NCBI GenBank assembly: GCA_014529385.2
Contig: CM043945.1
Coordinates: 146,525,241-146,589,240 of the forward strand
Direction of reading: 5' to 3'
DNA: 64,000 bases
Source of the DNA: Adiantum capillus-veneris
Lineage: Eukaryota > Streptophyta > Polypodiopsida > Polypodiales > Pteridaceae
Shown: in pieces, positions 29,157-40,449 of the stretch
How the letters are laid out: each line of letters opens with the position of its first letter
Position numbering within the stretch: position 1 is the first letter of the stretch
The notes under the pieces: model-generated
Databases searched by the model: none
Seen by the model: the letters and a program-made list of their open reading frames with translations, nothing else
What the model was told of the DNA's origin: nothing
Translations under genes and position numbers: made by a program

Positions 29157-30512
29157 TGTTGGGGTAAAGGCGCTCCCCCTTTTGCCCGCCCGAACGTCTA
29201 GTGTCTGACCGCCCACCCACGTGTGTACATATCCTTATTCTTTATTACGTATGAGAATAAAGAGCTCCTCATCATTATTTCCTTAGGCTGTTGTACTCAC
29301 ACCGGCTTGTGCTCTTCCCCCTTCCCCGCACGCCGCGCCCGACTATGGTGGCGAACGACGCACACGTGATCGCTCTTCGACAACCAACTCGGAAGCGATA
29401 GAGCTCGTCGGCTATGGCGGAGGCTTGGAGCTCATGCTTGAGCTAGGTGGTGGCGGCATATCCGACACGCATCGATGCACTCGGAGGAGATCGGAGCACT
29501 CGGTTTCTCAATGCATGCAACCCAACCAAGGCAAAGGCGGAATCTTAAAAGAAATTGTAGATCTGCAGGAACACATTAGATCATTGTAGCTTGAGAAAGG
29601 GTTTGTGTGTTGAGCTTGTAGAGCCAACAAAGTGCAAGCCGAGCAAGGACAATCAAAGTTTTTGTGTGCAAAGGCATTGAGGGCTCAAGGGGATAAAAAT
29701 TGAAATTGGGACACCGATTTTGGCATTTTCCCGGCGTCTCAATGATTTTCCTCTATGACTCAGCATTGACGGCTCAACACCAGCTTTGAGCGTTTACGGC
29801 TCGGCACGTCGGTTTCGAACCAATCAGACGACTATTCGACTAGTGTGCTTTCGCTCGGCGGCGGAAGCCGACATCGAGCACAGGCGACCATAGCATTGGC
29901 ACTTTCATCCGGCAGTGAAAGACGGCTTTGACGACCATTCGCGGCTTTCGGACTTCGACGGTTTTCTTCAGTTTCGACTTCGACGGCACATACAGACATA
30001 TACGACTCTGATGACCATTCCAAAGTAGGTTTTTCCTTGAGCACACACAGCTTTTGGACGGCGTTTTTGATCGATGTGTTTACCGATCGATGAGGTAGTA
30101 GTTGCCAGTTTTCAATGGTTTTGCTCACAGGTGCAGTGCAGCTTGTGTGGAGCACTAGAAAGCAGTTTTTTGCACAGTTTGGTGAATCTTCATGCTATGT
30201 ATGCATTATGTGGATACAACTTGAGCTTGTTATAGCTCGCAGGTAGAAAATTTACATTTTGCAGTGTTTTTGGACAGGTACATGTCCATAGAGCCACTCG
30301 GTCAGGAGTGAGCCAATTTGCTAGACTTTTGGCATTGCATGTAGACCATTTGTGGATTTGCTCAATTTGTGGAGACTTTTTTGAGTTTTTGCTCAATTTC
30401 TAGAGGAAACTCTGCCGGATTTTTCCCAGATTCATGCCATGGTTTATGCGTATTTAAATTTTTCTCTCTGATGGTTTAGTGGTCGAGATAGACTCCCACT
30501 TTGACAGTGATC
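29157..30512 (+). mobile_element. RLB2: partial copia-type element (LTR and leader)
   Basis: Begins TGTTGGGGTAAAGGCGC, clearly related to the RLB LTR start TGTTGGGGTATAGGCG, and its leader shares GTTTTTGGACAGG and AGAGCCACTC words with the RLB leader (31945-31990). The primer site is decayed (GACTATGGTGGCG at about 29340). The right part (from about 30470) may already be gag of the RLC copy that RLB invaded. No intact coding region. Confidence 0.55.
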
Positions 30513-31295
30513 TGTTGGGGTATAGGCGTCTGTGCCTTGCCCGGCCGCCCAGAGTCTGGGCGCCCACTGACTTGTATACCTTATACATAGCATAAGTGTA
30601 TAGGGGGCTGCTCACTCATTGGAGTCTCCCCACCCACATCGTGTGTGTCTCCTTCTCTCTCTCTCACTCTCCGTCTGTGGTGCTCCCCGATCCCTTGCGT
30701 GGTTTATCGGCGAAGCCCAAGTCTATTACTTGGTTGTGTGCACATGGCTGATGGTGTTGTGTATGACATTGAAGGTGCAGGAGACGTATGTTTGTCCTTG
30801 CTCAGTGGTATGAGATTTACCCTGCATCTGTGCCTTGCCCGGCCGCCCAGAGTCTGGGCGCCCACTGACTTGTATACCTTATACATAGCATAAGTGTATA
30901 GGGGGCTGCTCACTCATTGGAGTCTCCCCACCCACATCGTGTGTGTCTCCTTCTCTCTCTCTCACTCTCCGTCTGTGGTGCTCCCCGATCCCTTGCGTGG
31001 TTTATCGGCGAAGCCCAAGTCTATTACTTGGTTGTGTGCACATGGCTGATGGTGTTGTGTATGACATTGAAGGTGCAGGAGACGTATGTTTGTCCTTGCT
31101 CAGTGGTATGAGATTTACCCTGCATCTGTGCCTTGCCCGGCCGCCCAGAGTCTGGGCGCCCACTGACTTGTATACCTTATACATAGCATAAGTGTATAGG
31201 GGGCTGCTCACTCATTGGAGTCTCCCCACCCACATCGTGTGTGTCTCCTTCTCTCTCTCTCACTCTCCTTCTGTGGTGCTCCCCGATCCCCTTCA
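30513..31295 (+). repeat. RLB 5' LTR expanded by a 298-bp tandem unit
   Basis: TGTTGGGGTATAGGCG, then unit 1 (30530-30827), unit 2 (30828-31125), identical by eye, and a partial third unit ending CCCCTTCA at 31295. Each unit is most of the LTR plus about 130 bases containing a piece of the element's own protease gene (GTGTGCACATGGCTGATGGT, also at 32245). A perfect 8-bp stem palindrome CGCCCAGAGTCTGGGCG (30546-30562) is in every unit but deleted from the 3' LTR. Confidence 0.93.
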
Positions 31296-31297
31296 AT

Positions 31298-31309
31298 TGG
31301 TATCAGAGC
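31298..31309 (+). other. Primer binding site, initiator tRNA-Met (RLB)
   Basis: TGGTATCAGAGC two bases after the LTR end; fixes the boundary of the expanded LTR zone. Confidence 0.93.
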
Positions 31310-32118
31310 TATGGTGACCGCGGAGAGCACGACGGCTTTGAGAGCTTCGAGGCGATAGTTCGCTCGCTCTCGACGGTGGAGTTCGATTGCGGAGTTTCAC
31401 GGAGAGCGATTTTAGCTTGAGGAGCATTTTCTTTGGAGCTTAGGAGCTTGGTGTGGTCAAGCTTGGTCGAGGAGGCGGTTGCGGCTTCCTTGGTGAGAGG
31501 AGCTTTTGAGCTCAGTGGAGCTCGTTAGAGAAGTGCTCGGCGGAGGAGAGCTTGACATTCGAGTGCTTGGATGCTGTTGTGGCAGAGCTCTTGTGTTGGA
31601 GCTTGCATTGAGAGGACATTGCATCACGCAGAGTGGAGCAGGAGCAGGTTCAAGGCTGTGTGCAACTCGTTTTTGCCATTTTCGGGCTCTAAAACGCAGT
31701 TTTTTGCGTAGCTTCGTCATACAGAGTCAGATCTACATGATCCAGGAGTCTAGGTCAGGGTTTTGGCACGCTCCGGACGCGATGGTGATGTCTATTTGCT
31801 GAAATCATGCTTTGAATTACAGCAGGTACAGCAGCAGGTTTATTTGTGCACTTTCGGGTCCCAAAAACACTGTTTTTGGTATATCTCACACACACGGAGT
31901 ATTTTCTACAGCAACTAGCAAATTCATAGGTGTACACAGGTTTTTGGATATGTATTTGTCCAGAGAGCCACTCATGCGAGAGTGAGCTATGTTGCCATGG
32001 TCTTGGGGGTTTATGTATGCCATATATGGATTTGTGTATTTGTTTATGGCTGAGATTATTTGAGTGGTACTCCGGCAAGAGCGGGTATGCTCATATGTGT
32101 GACCTTGTTGTGAAGGTT
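31310..32118 (+). other. RLB leader
   Basis: Non-coding region rich in GAGC/GGAG words, with two TTTTTGG-containing repeats also found in RLB2. Ends at the first protease copy. The open frame here (from 31930) has Cys-rich low-complexity translation and is probably not functional before 32119. Confidence 0.5.
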
Positions 32119-32979
32119 ATGTCTACGGATTGCATATCGGATTGCACATTGTCTTCACATTGGTTACTAGATTCAGATGCTACTTTCCATGTCACGTCGC
32201 ATCGTGAGAGGTTTAGCACATTTTCTAGTGGGAGACTTGGTTGTGTGCACATGGCTGATGGTGTTGTGTATGACATTGAAGGTGCAGGAGACGTATGTTT
32301 GTCCTTGCCCAGTGGTATGAGATTTACCCTGCGTCATGTGCGTTATGTGCCAGATCTGAGACATGATGATGATTGGCAGGATCTTGATGAGTTGGCAATG
32401 TCTATGATTCGTTTGCATCTGGTTGAGTCTGTTGACTGGCAGGTCTCGAGGGAGACTACAACTCATGCTTTATGGAAGAGTTTACATGCTATGTACGCGA
32501 CATCCATGTCTACAGGGAAGTCTAGTCCCACTTCTATGTCCATGGGAGAGATTGATCCCACACGCAAGTCTCGACGGCATAGAGACTTGACATGTTGGCA
32601 TTGTGGACATAGAGGGCACATTAGGCGTCGATGTTTCAGGCGTTTGAGACAATGGAGGCGACAGATGCGTGATGCAGATTTGGGCATGACAGATGCTAGT
32701 GAGATCAGTACGGTGGTTACTGAGTATGCTTGTGACGGCGATGTCACATTTACATCTAGCTTGTCTTCAGACGATCTTATGTCTACGGATTGCATATCGG
32801 ATTGCACATTGTCTTCACATTGGTTACTAGATTCAGATGCTACTTTCCATGTCACGTCGCATCGTGAGTGGTTTAGCACATTTTCTAGTGGGAGACTTGG
32901 TTGTGTGCACATGCTGATGGTGTTGTGTATGACATTGAAGGTGCAGGAGACGTATGTTTGTCCTTGCCCAGTGGTATGA
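32119..32979 (+). CDS. RLB protease copy 1, gag fragment with zinc knuckle, protease copy 2 (one frame)
   Basis: One open frame holds: copia protease segment WLLDSDATFHVTSHRERFST (32119-32363); a gag fragment (SVDWQVSRETTTHALWKSLH, then CCHC knuckle CWHCGHRGHIRRRC near 32598); and a second copy of the protease segment (from 32779) ending after a frameshift at 32979. The normal copia order is gag, knuckle, protease, so the first protease copy is an upstream duplicate of about 245 bp. In both copies the active-site DSG is DSD, which should impair or alter catalysis. Confidence 0.75.
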   Translation: MSTDCISDCTLSSHWLLDSDATFHVTSHRERFSTFSSGRLGCVHMADGVVYDIEGAGDVCLSLPSGMRFTLRHVRYVPDLRHDDDWQDLDELAMSMIRLHLVESVDWQVSRETTTHALWKSLHAMYATSMSTGKSSPTSMSMGEIDPTRKSRRHRDLTCWHCGHRGHIRRRCFRRLRQWRRQMRDADLGMTDASEISTVVTEYACDGDVTFTSSLSSDDLMSTDCISDCTLSSHWLLDSDATFHVTSHREWFSTFSSGRLGCVHMLMVLCMTLKVQETYVCPCPVV

Positions 32980-33413
32980 GATTTACCCTGTGTTATGTGC
33001 GTTATGTGCCAGATCTGAGACGGGATTTGATCTCGATTGGTCAGCTTAGAGATTGTGGATGTCAGATTTCGCTACGAGAGCGAGATTTTGTGATGCATTT
33101 GGGTTCGCTAGTGATTGCGAGAGGTGCCAGGAGTGGTACAGGTTACCCATTGCATGTGGATCACGCGAGAGACGGTGTTGTCTCTGTGATCATGCAGCCA
33201 GGTAGACAGCGAGAGAGCATGCGAGTCTCTTTTGCTCATGGGTTGCAGGGTGCTTTGCATGGAGTACAGAGTAGTGAGCTCGTTGTGCACACAGTTGGGG
33301 CACGACTTGAGCAGTCACACAGAGAGGTGACAGAGTCAGACATGCATGCTTTGCTAGTGGCTGAGCAAAGCAGAGAGTCAGTTGTGCGAGATACTTCTAT
33401 GCAGGATAGATAG
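32901..33413 (+). CDS. RLB protease copy 2, C-terminal part and following region
   Basis: After a small deletion at about 32912 the protease continues in this frame: GVVYDIEGAGDVCLSLPSGM, RYVPDLRRDLISIGQL, then GCQISLRERDFVMHLGSLVI. This matches the copia protease and start of the pre-integrase region. After about residue 100 it passes into Ser/Glu/His-rich sequence without integrase motifs and stops at 33413. Confidence 0.7.
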   Translation: MCAHADGVVYDIEGAGDVCLSLPSGMRFTLCYVRYVPDLRRDLISIGQLRDCGCQISLRERDFVMHLGSLVIARGARSGTGYPLHVDHARDGVVSVIMQPGRQRESMRVSFAHGLQGALHGVQSSELVVHTVGARLEQSHREVTESDMHALLVAEQSRESVVRDTSMQDR

Positions 33414-33419
33414 GTAGAG

Positions 33420-33923
33420 CGGTCTTGCTCTAGTGAGTCACGACAGGAGGACATTGTGCAAGAGTCTATGCATACGGAGTTACAGCATGAGAGCTCTAGT
33501 GAGTCACAACAGATTGAGTGGTCATGTTTGCAGTGGATGATTGCAGAGGAGGCTGAGACGTCAACGATTATGCAATCATTCCTTTCTATGCTCGACAGTG
33601 AGCATGGGGATATAGTTGTGCAGGATATGTCTTCCAACAGACACCTAGAGCAGCTAGTTTGCTCTGAGGTTGCACGACAGGTTGATGCGTCTTTTGTGGA
33701 CAGTCAGGAGATGCATGTGACTGACACACCTTGTCATTCAGAGATGCCTATTGCCAGGTATATATATGTTGATGCATGCTCCGTAGAGCTAGCAGGGACC
33801 GCTAGCATTGCATCGGCATTCGGTGGTCTCATGTATGAGATGCTGATCTTGAGACCGGAGAACGGATATCGCAGCTGTAGTGGGAGCATTTGCAGTTGGG
33901 GTTGTCAGTCGTTTGTTGACTGA
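33420..33923 (+). CDS. RLB unknown Ser/Glu-rich region
   Basis: Continues in the frame of 33456-33923 after the stop near 33412 (MQESMHTELQHESSSESQQI, MIAEEAETSTIMQSFLSML). No integrase, RT or RNase H motif, although this is where they belong. Either highly decayed pol or replaced sequence. Confidence 0.35.
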   Translation, partial: RSCSSESRQEDIVQESMHTELQHESSSESQQIEWSCLQWMIAEEAETSTIMQSFLSMLDSEHGDIVVQDMSSNRHLEQLVCSEVARQVDASFVDSQEMHVTDTPCHSEMPIARYIYVDACSVELAGTASIASAFGGLMYEMLILRPENGYRSCSGSICSWGCQSFVD

Positions 33924-34136
33924 TGATGGCATAGTGCACGAGGGAGATATGCAGGTATTGCGTACATACTTGCAGTACGTGTGCGGTACGTCTGGTGGTG
34001 TATGGACTTACACGGGAGCATGACAGCCGGATGCACACGATCACAGCCAGCCAGTGGGCATCGGTTGAGAGCGGTTTTCTCTCGCCTTTTGTAGTCTTTA
34101 TACTAGGTTCTCTTGCTTAAAGGCACAATCGCCTTT

Positions 34137-34147
34137 AAGTGGGAGGT
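34137..34147 (+). other. Polypurine tract (RLB)
   Basis: AAGTGGGAGGT immediately before the 3' LTR; typical copia form. Confidence 0.85.
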
Positions 34148-34322
34148 TGTTGGGGTATAGGCGTCTGTGCCTTGCCCGACCGCCGCCCACTGACTTGTAT
34201 ACCTTATACATAGCATAAGTTTATAGGGGGCTGCTCACTCATTGGAGTCTCCCCACCCACATCGTGTGTGTCTCCTTCTCTCTCTCTCACTCTCCGTCTG
34301 TGGTGCTCCCCGATCCCCTTCA
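34148..34322 (+). repeat. RLB 3' LTR
   Basis: 175 bp, TGTTGGGGTATAGGCG to CCCCTTCA; single-copy, with a deletion removing the GC-rich palindrome seen in the 5' units. Followed by the target duplication TGATC. Confidence 0.93.
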
Positions 34323-37096
34323 TGATCAAGTGTTTACTCAGGATGTAGGCGATGTTGCAGGTATTGCTGCAAGGATTTGCTGTTAGAGTTGTTTCACCTA
34401 TGACAGAACAAGCTCGTTGGGATGTAAAGGATGTGCAAGCTCATGTGTTGATTACATTGTCAGTGAAGCGCACAAGTACTCCTCACATTCGTTGAGTGAA
34501 ATCTGCAAAACAGGCTTGGGATATTCTGGTTGGTCTTTATGCAAGCCACAATGAGGCAAAAATTGCATTGTTGCGTAAAGAGCTGGAGTCGAATCTTATG
34601 CATGAGGAAGATGATATGGACACTTTTCTTGCTGGTATCAAGGATATCAATGAGCAACTTATTTATGTAGGTGAAGTCATTTCAGACAGTTCCCTTGTGC
34701 AGACTGTTCTTGATGCCTTGCCAGACTCTTACCAGAATTTTGCTAGTACTTGGAGACTCATGGCCTAAGGAAATCCTGAAGTTGTCAAGTTTGATGCATT
34801 GTGCACATTGTTGTTGCAAGAGTCACTTTCCAGAAAAAACAGGACTAGACAGTGTGTAGTTGAACAAGCTTTTATTGCTGCTCAAAGAAAGGGTGATAAC
34901 AACAATGCAACCACTTCTTATGGTTCTTCTGTGAGTGGAAAGTTACCTCTTCCTGATGCTTCTGCTGGCAACAATTCGTCTAGAAATTTTGCTGATAAGG
35001 GCAAAAAGAAGATGCTTTGCCATTATTGTAAAGCTAATGATCACTTGATCAAGTAGTGTCCTAAGTTGAAGGCCAAAGAGGCTAAGAAGAAAGAGGGTGG
35101 TTCCACTACAAATGATGGTTCCACTACAAATGCAGCCATTGTTGAGTCTTCTGTGAAAGGAGACTGTGATGCTGATGTTGATGTAGAATGGGCTTTTAGT
35201 GCAGAGTGCTCTTACAATCCTATTATCATGATGCATGCATGTTAATTGCTGCGGATTCACATGTGTGGTATTTCAATAGTGGTACTACAAATCACATTAC
35301 CTCACATCGTGAATTGTTCACCTCTCTTGAGTCTGTCCCTCATGGGAATTCAGTCATGTGCCAACAATGCCTCTTATCCGGTTCAGGGAGTTCAAAAGAT
35401 TGTGCTTACTGTTTCAAATGGTAGTTCTTTCACACTTGTTGATGCACTTTATGTACTTGGGATCAAGAAGAATCTTTTGTCTGTATTTGCACTTGCTAGA
35501 CTTGGACTTGTAGTCAAGTTTGTGGATGACAGATGTACAGTCCATGATCTCAGTTTTAGTGATGAAATTTCTTACTTTTGGTGATGAAATTGTTGCATCT
35601 AGCATATTATGTCGTGGGCTGTATAAGCTCACTTTGTATGACAAGTGTGGGCAAAGTTTTGCAAATGCAGTTGTGGATTCTAAGGCTATGTTAGATGCAA
35701 AACATTGGCATGCACGTTTTGGGAATCTGAATTTTTCCACTTTGCTGCATTTGCAAAAATATGATATGGTTGCTTCTTTGCCGCCTCTTGAAGCACTTGT
35801 CAAAAATGTTTGTGAAGGCTGTATTTTGGGTAAAATGCAAAGTTCTAAGTTTCCAAAGGATGGTTCAATTAGGGACACATGCAGGTTGCAGCTTGTGCAT
35901 AGTGATGTTTGTGGACCCATGCAAACTCCGTCCTTGGGAAATTACCTTTACTTCATGACTTTCATTGATTATTACTCCAGGCATGCATGGGTATTTCTGC
36001 TTAAAGTGAAGTCCAAAGTTTTTATGTGCTTCAAAAAATTTCTGGCTATGGTTGATAATGTCTCAAAATGTACTATGGGCACCCTCCGTTCGGATCGAGG
36101 GGGGTAGTATACGTCTCATGAATTTAATGCAGTCGTGGGATAAAACACCAATGTACAGTGCTTTATACACCTCAGCAAAATGGTGTTGCCGAGAGGGAAA
36201 ATAGGTCACTTACGGAAATGGCACGTTGTATGGTGAAAAGTCAAGCTTTGCCGCATTCTTTTTGGCTTGAGGCAATCATATGTTCCACTTATGTACTAAA
36301 CAGGTGTCGTATGAAAGCCTTGCATTCTATTACTCCATATGAAGCATGGCATGATAGAAAGCCTTCTATTGATCACATGTGTGTTTTTGGCTGTTTGGCA
36401 TATGCTTTGGTGCCACAAATACAACACAGAGAATTGGATGATAAGGCTATCAAATGTATTTTTGTTAATTATAGTGTTGAAAGCAAAGGTTACAAGTTGT
36501 ATCATCCGCAAACAAAGCGTATTCTGGTTTCACGGGATGTTGTGTTTGTGGAAGATTCTGTTCAGCCCTTGCTGTCATGTACTAGAGACAATAATGTAAG
36601 CTCACAGGACATTTATGACACTTTGTTGCCTCTTTTCAGTGGTGGAAGTACGAATGTAAATACCAATGAGGCAAATGTACAACCTATGGGGGTTTCCAAA
36701 AATGTTACACATCAGCCTATTACTGATGCAGATGTACATGATGTACTTCACGAGGAAAGGGCTGAAAATGAGCAGGTTGGAGGTATGCCTAAATGGCTGG
36801 TGCATACTTTGTGTGACAATAAATTGGATGCACCTTTGTCTAGTCGCACTCCTTCAGGCTCTCGCCATGCATCTTATGCATCAGATTGTTATGCTTTGGA
36901 TGTGTCTAGCTTACATGATGTTGAGGAACCTTTGTCTTTTGATGAAGCACAAAATTCAAAAAATTGGATGGTTGCCATGCAATCAGAATATGATGCACTT
37001 ATAGAAAATGGCACATGGACTTTATGTGATTTGCCTCCTTGCAAAAATGCCACTGGTACAAAGTGGGTTTACAAGTTGAAACACAAGCCGGATTGA
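34323..37096 (+). pseudogene. RLC-1: Ty1/copia gag-pol relic
   Basis: Multiple frames read as one copia polyprotein closely related to the minus-strand copy at 56044-58129. Gag: KSAKQAWDILVGLYASHNEA, EEDDMDTFLAGIKDINEQL; zinc knuckle LCHYCKANDHLIK-stop-CP; protease decayed (ITSHRELFTSLESVPHG); pre-integrase HARFGNLNFSTLLHLQKYDM with CEGCILGKM; integrase SDVCGPMQTPSLGNY, PQQNGVAERENRSLTEMARC; connection and start of RT (IENGTWTLCDLPPCKNATGT, KWVYKLKHKPD). At least five stops or frameshifts (for example near 34496, 34766, 35055, 35230 and 36105). The 3' half of RT and RNase H are missing: the copy breaks off at 37096 against a gypsy fragment. Confidence 0.88.
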
Positions 37097-38400
37097 AGGG
37101 TTGCCTATCCTACAGGTCTTGGATGTTTATCCCGAATTGCAAGGAGATCAAGCAAAAATCCTCTTTGAAGCCCATGATGCTCCAACAACATGTCACCTTG
37201 GTTATGGTAAAATGCTAAATTTGGTTCAAAAGAATTATTTTGCCTGCATTATAAAGGGATGTACTCAAATCCATGACCCACCACCAAATTTGTCAGAAGA
37301 CTAAAGTTGAAAGGGTCAAGGTACTTGGTAAGTTACAACTGCTAGACATCCCACAAATGAAATGAAAATGTCTTAGCATCGATTTTGTAACAAGTCTACC
37401 TACAATTCAAGGTGATTATGACTTCATCATTGTGGTGGTGGATTGGCTTACCAAAGCGGCACATTTGATCCCTATGAACAAAATGTTTTCAACAAGCGAT
37501 ATTGCTAGGATCTACATCAAAGAAAGTTTTGGACTTCATGGAATTCCTAAGAGGATAGTCAGTGATAGAGACACCAAATTCACTTCAAACTTTTGGACAA
37601 ATCTCTTTGAGGGCATCGGGACTCACTTGAATTTTAGTACAACTTATCATCCAGAGACCGACTGTCAAAGTGAGTAAATCAGGTTATAGAAGACATCCTT
37701 AGAGCCTACTATAGCAGAGAGCACTGATGGATCAATTACTTACCCTTAGTAAAGTTTTCTTACAATTTGGCTTTCTAAAAAAGCATTAACGTGTCTCCAT
37801 TCAAAGATTTATATGGTCAAGATTGCATATGCACACTATGCTGACTTGGTCAAATCCCATGCACAGGGTAGAAACGTCTAATCAAATGCTAAAGGAAATA
37901 GAGAAATAGATGAAAGTGGCTCAAAAGGAGATCAATGCTGCACAGGATTGTCATAAACTCTTTGCTTAAAATTTCAAGGAAGGAGACCTCATTTTTCTTT
38001 GAGTTCGACCAAAGAAGATTTTTCTATTTGTAAGAAAGTACAACAAGCTTGTCCAACATATTGTGGGCCGTACCCTATCATTTAGAAAATTAGTGATCAA
38101 TAATATATGCTCAACCTTCCCCCTCATATGAAAATACACAATGCATTTCATGTAATCTTGCTAAAGGCCTATGTGTCTAACTTTGATTATGTACCAAATG
38201 GACTTGATGTGGTCCTACCTTCCCAGGGAACAACAAAACTCGACTAAAGAAAATTTTGGATACCAAGAAGAAAGCCCTTAGGAATAAGATAGTCCAAAAA
38301 CATCTTATCCAGACGTATAACTTTCCCATTTATTCTCAAGATGAGGACATTTTGGTTTGTCTAAGATTTCTTCACAACAAAGCCTTTCACCCTCCTTTTG
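37097..38400 (+). pseudogene. GYP3: Ty3/gypsy integrase relic
   Basis: ILFEAHDAPTTCHLGYGKML (zinc-finger region) leads into the integrase core: VVDWLTKAAHLIPMNKMFST, RIVSDRDTKFTSNFWTNL and STTYHPETDCQSE, so the three catalytic acidic residues are visible. A C-terminal part around 38100-38230 includes HVILLKAYVSNFDYVPNG. Stops near 37303, 37677 and 37737. No polymerase upstream and no LTR recognised downstream. Distinct from GYP1 and GYP2 in sequence. Confidence 0.82.
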
Positions 38401-39066
38401 TGATAGTAGACCCCACCTCTTGCTAAAAAATGCACTCGCATGAAAGGTCTTTTCATTCATCCCTCTTTCCCTTCTCTCTTTTTGTTCCTTATTGTCTATC
38501 TCTTTTTTTTCTCTATCTCAAATTTATAGATATATATGACATTATTTCATTTCTAGATCCACATATCAAGAAAAAAATCATTAATCTATGAACAAAGTAT
38601 TAGTGTTGTTAAGTAAGCAATGCACATTCTATCTAAACTCCATTATATGACCAAAAACTAAGAATTACGGGAGAACAATCCTTTTATCACCTCTAAATTT
38701 AGTGTAGTATATTGAAGGCAAGGTATTCTTGGTATATATGTACATTTTGGAGGTCATATGCCCATTCAAAAGTACGCCAAATGTCAAAAAATGAATTTCA
38801 TAGATAATATTTTTTTATAGTTTTCTTTGTAAATTCCCACTTCGTGTAGCTTTTTTTCCAGATTTTTGTTGGATTTCTTTAAAATTTTCTCAATTTAAAT
38901 TTATATACCCACACAAAGAGCTTATTGTAGATCGAGCAAACCATGCTCAAAATCAATAGGCAGTTCAACAAATATGTCAGCAGCATCATTGGTAACATTT
39001 GGAATTGATGTATCGTGTCCTCAATATGAATCAATATTTGGGAGCATACATGATATGTCTCTTGTC

Positions 39067-39108
<42 letters not shown>

Positions 39109-40449
39109 ATGGTATCAGAGGATTAACACTAGGGCTGTGTGAACATGAGCCAACAACTTTTTTGTAAATTCTTATTCTTATAGACTACAAAAAAAGTCAT
39201 CAAAAACCTTTCAAGGATTTGTTCTCAAGGCATGGAGGAAGTTAAAAGATTAGAAATAAATAATTTCATGTAAATTTGTTATTTTTTAAGAGCCATCTTC
39301 TAGGTACAATTGAACAAAAATCGCTCAAATTTTTGATATCCAATGTAAAACACTTAAAAACCTTCAAAGCACATTGAAACTTTGTTGAAAAATACATGGA
39401 TATGCATACAACGAGAATCTATGCATATACTATTTTTAGAAGAAAATTTGTTGACTTGTTTTAGGCCTCAAAAACATGTATGCTGTTAAATTTAAAAGCC
39501 ATTTTTGTGGCTTCTTACTTTTTTTTAAAACACACTTTTTTGGGATAAATGGTATACTAGAGTTTTCCTCTATGTCATAGGACCTCAATAATATCCTATG
39601 ATCAGGGTTTCTTGAAAAATAAACAGTTTTAGAGCCAATTTAATCAAATTGGATGCCGAGCCACTATTGTGGCTCAAGCCACTTAAGTGGCTCAAACACA
39701 AACCTAGTGCTAACTATCATGTGACGATACAACTCATGGCGAAGAAATAGAGTATGTGTATGTGGTTTGCTTGTAAGATTTGTAATTGCTGCAAATTTTA
39801 TTTTGAGGATTGATCCTTGTTCACAACGATTATTTTATGTTAAGAGAAATATAATTAGTGTTTGTGTGATGTTTATTGCTAATTGATGTGGTGAATCATT
39901 GATAATAACTTGTGTTTGACACCGTCAACTTCATCTCAATTTTGGTCTTTTGCTCAAAATTTGGATGAATGGAAAAGCACGATGGAGCATGGTTCAGTGG
40001 TGCTTTTGGTTGAAACTTGTTTTTCTCCTTGTGCTCTTTGATTTGAGCCTTGGGTTACAAAAAAAGGAGTTCGTAGAAAAAAGTTATGTTGTTTTTACTA
40101 CAATCGAGCATGGCACAAGTCTCATGTCTGTAAAGCGTCCACTATCATTTTTCTACTTTTAGCGTCAACTTTTTGAATAAATTTAGCCTTTTACCATTCA
40201 TATTGTCGCCGCCAATCTTGAGTGTCAGTTATCTCTATTTTGAGGACTCTTTTATTATTGACGTTTCCTTTTAGTTGCTTTTCTGGATGTCATCTCTCGT
40301 CTTCTTTGAACGTTCATCGAACATCTTTTTCTATTTATAATTGAGAGAGTATGAGCACGATACTTCTCTCTCGTCCTCAATTGCAACATTTATGGTGTGT
40401 AGATTTTGCAATCTTATCTTGTACATCTTCGTACAATTGGATATGGCTA
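38401..40449. other. AT-rich DNA with one LTR end plus primer-site-like motif
   Basis: No sustained coding frame. A (CT)n tract at 39067-39106 is followed by AAGA and TGGTATCAGAGG (39111-39122), a near-perfect tRNA-Met primer site, which indicates the 3' end of an otherwise unrecognised LTR. Three plus-strand GGCTCAAGCCACTTAAGTGG-type words lie near 39670. Nothing else supported. Confidence 0.45.

Larger units (their letters stand above)
30513..34322 (+). mobile_element. RLB: non-autonomous copia-type element with short LTRs, TSD TGATC
   Basis: Target duplication TGATC at 30508-30512 and 34323-34327. 3' LTR 34148-34322 (175 bp); 5' LTR zone 30513-31295, expanded by a tandem duplication. Primer site 31298-31309, polypurine tract 34137-34147. 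Internal region codes for a gag fragment with zinc knuckle and two copies of a copia protease segment, then a protein of unknown type. No integrase or reverse transcriptase. Inserted into an RLC copy whose coding resumes at 34328. Confidence 0.92.

Noticed and set aside
30619..31211. Pairs of identical small open frames
   Set aside because: They are the same 298-bp LTR/protease unit counted twice, not tandem genes.
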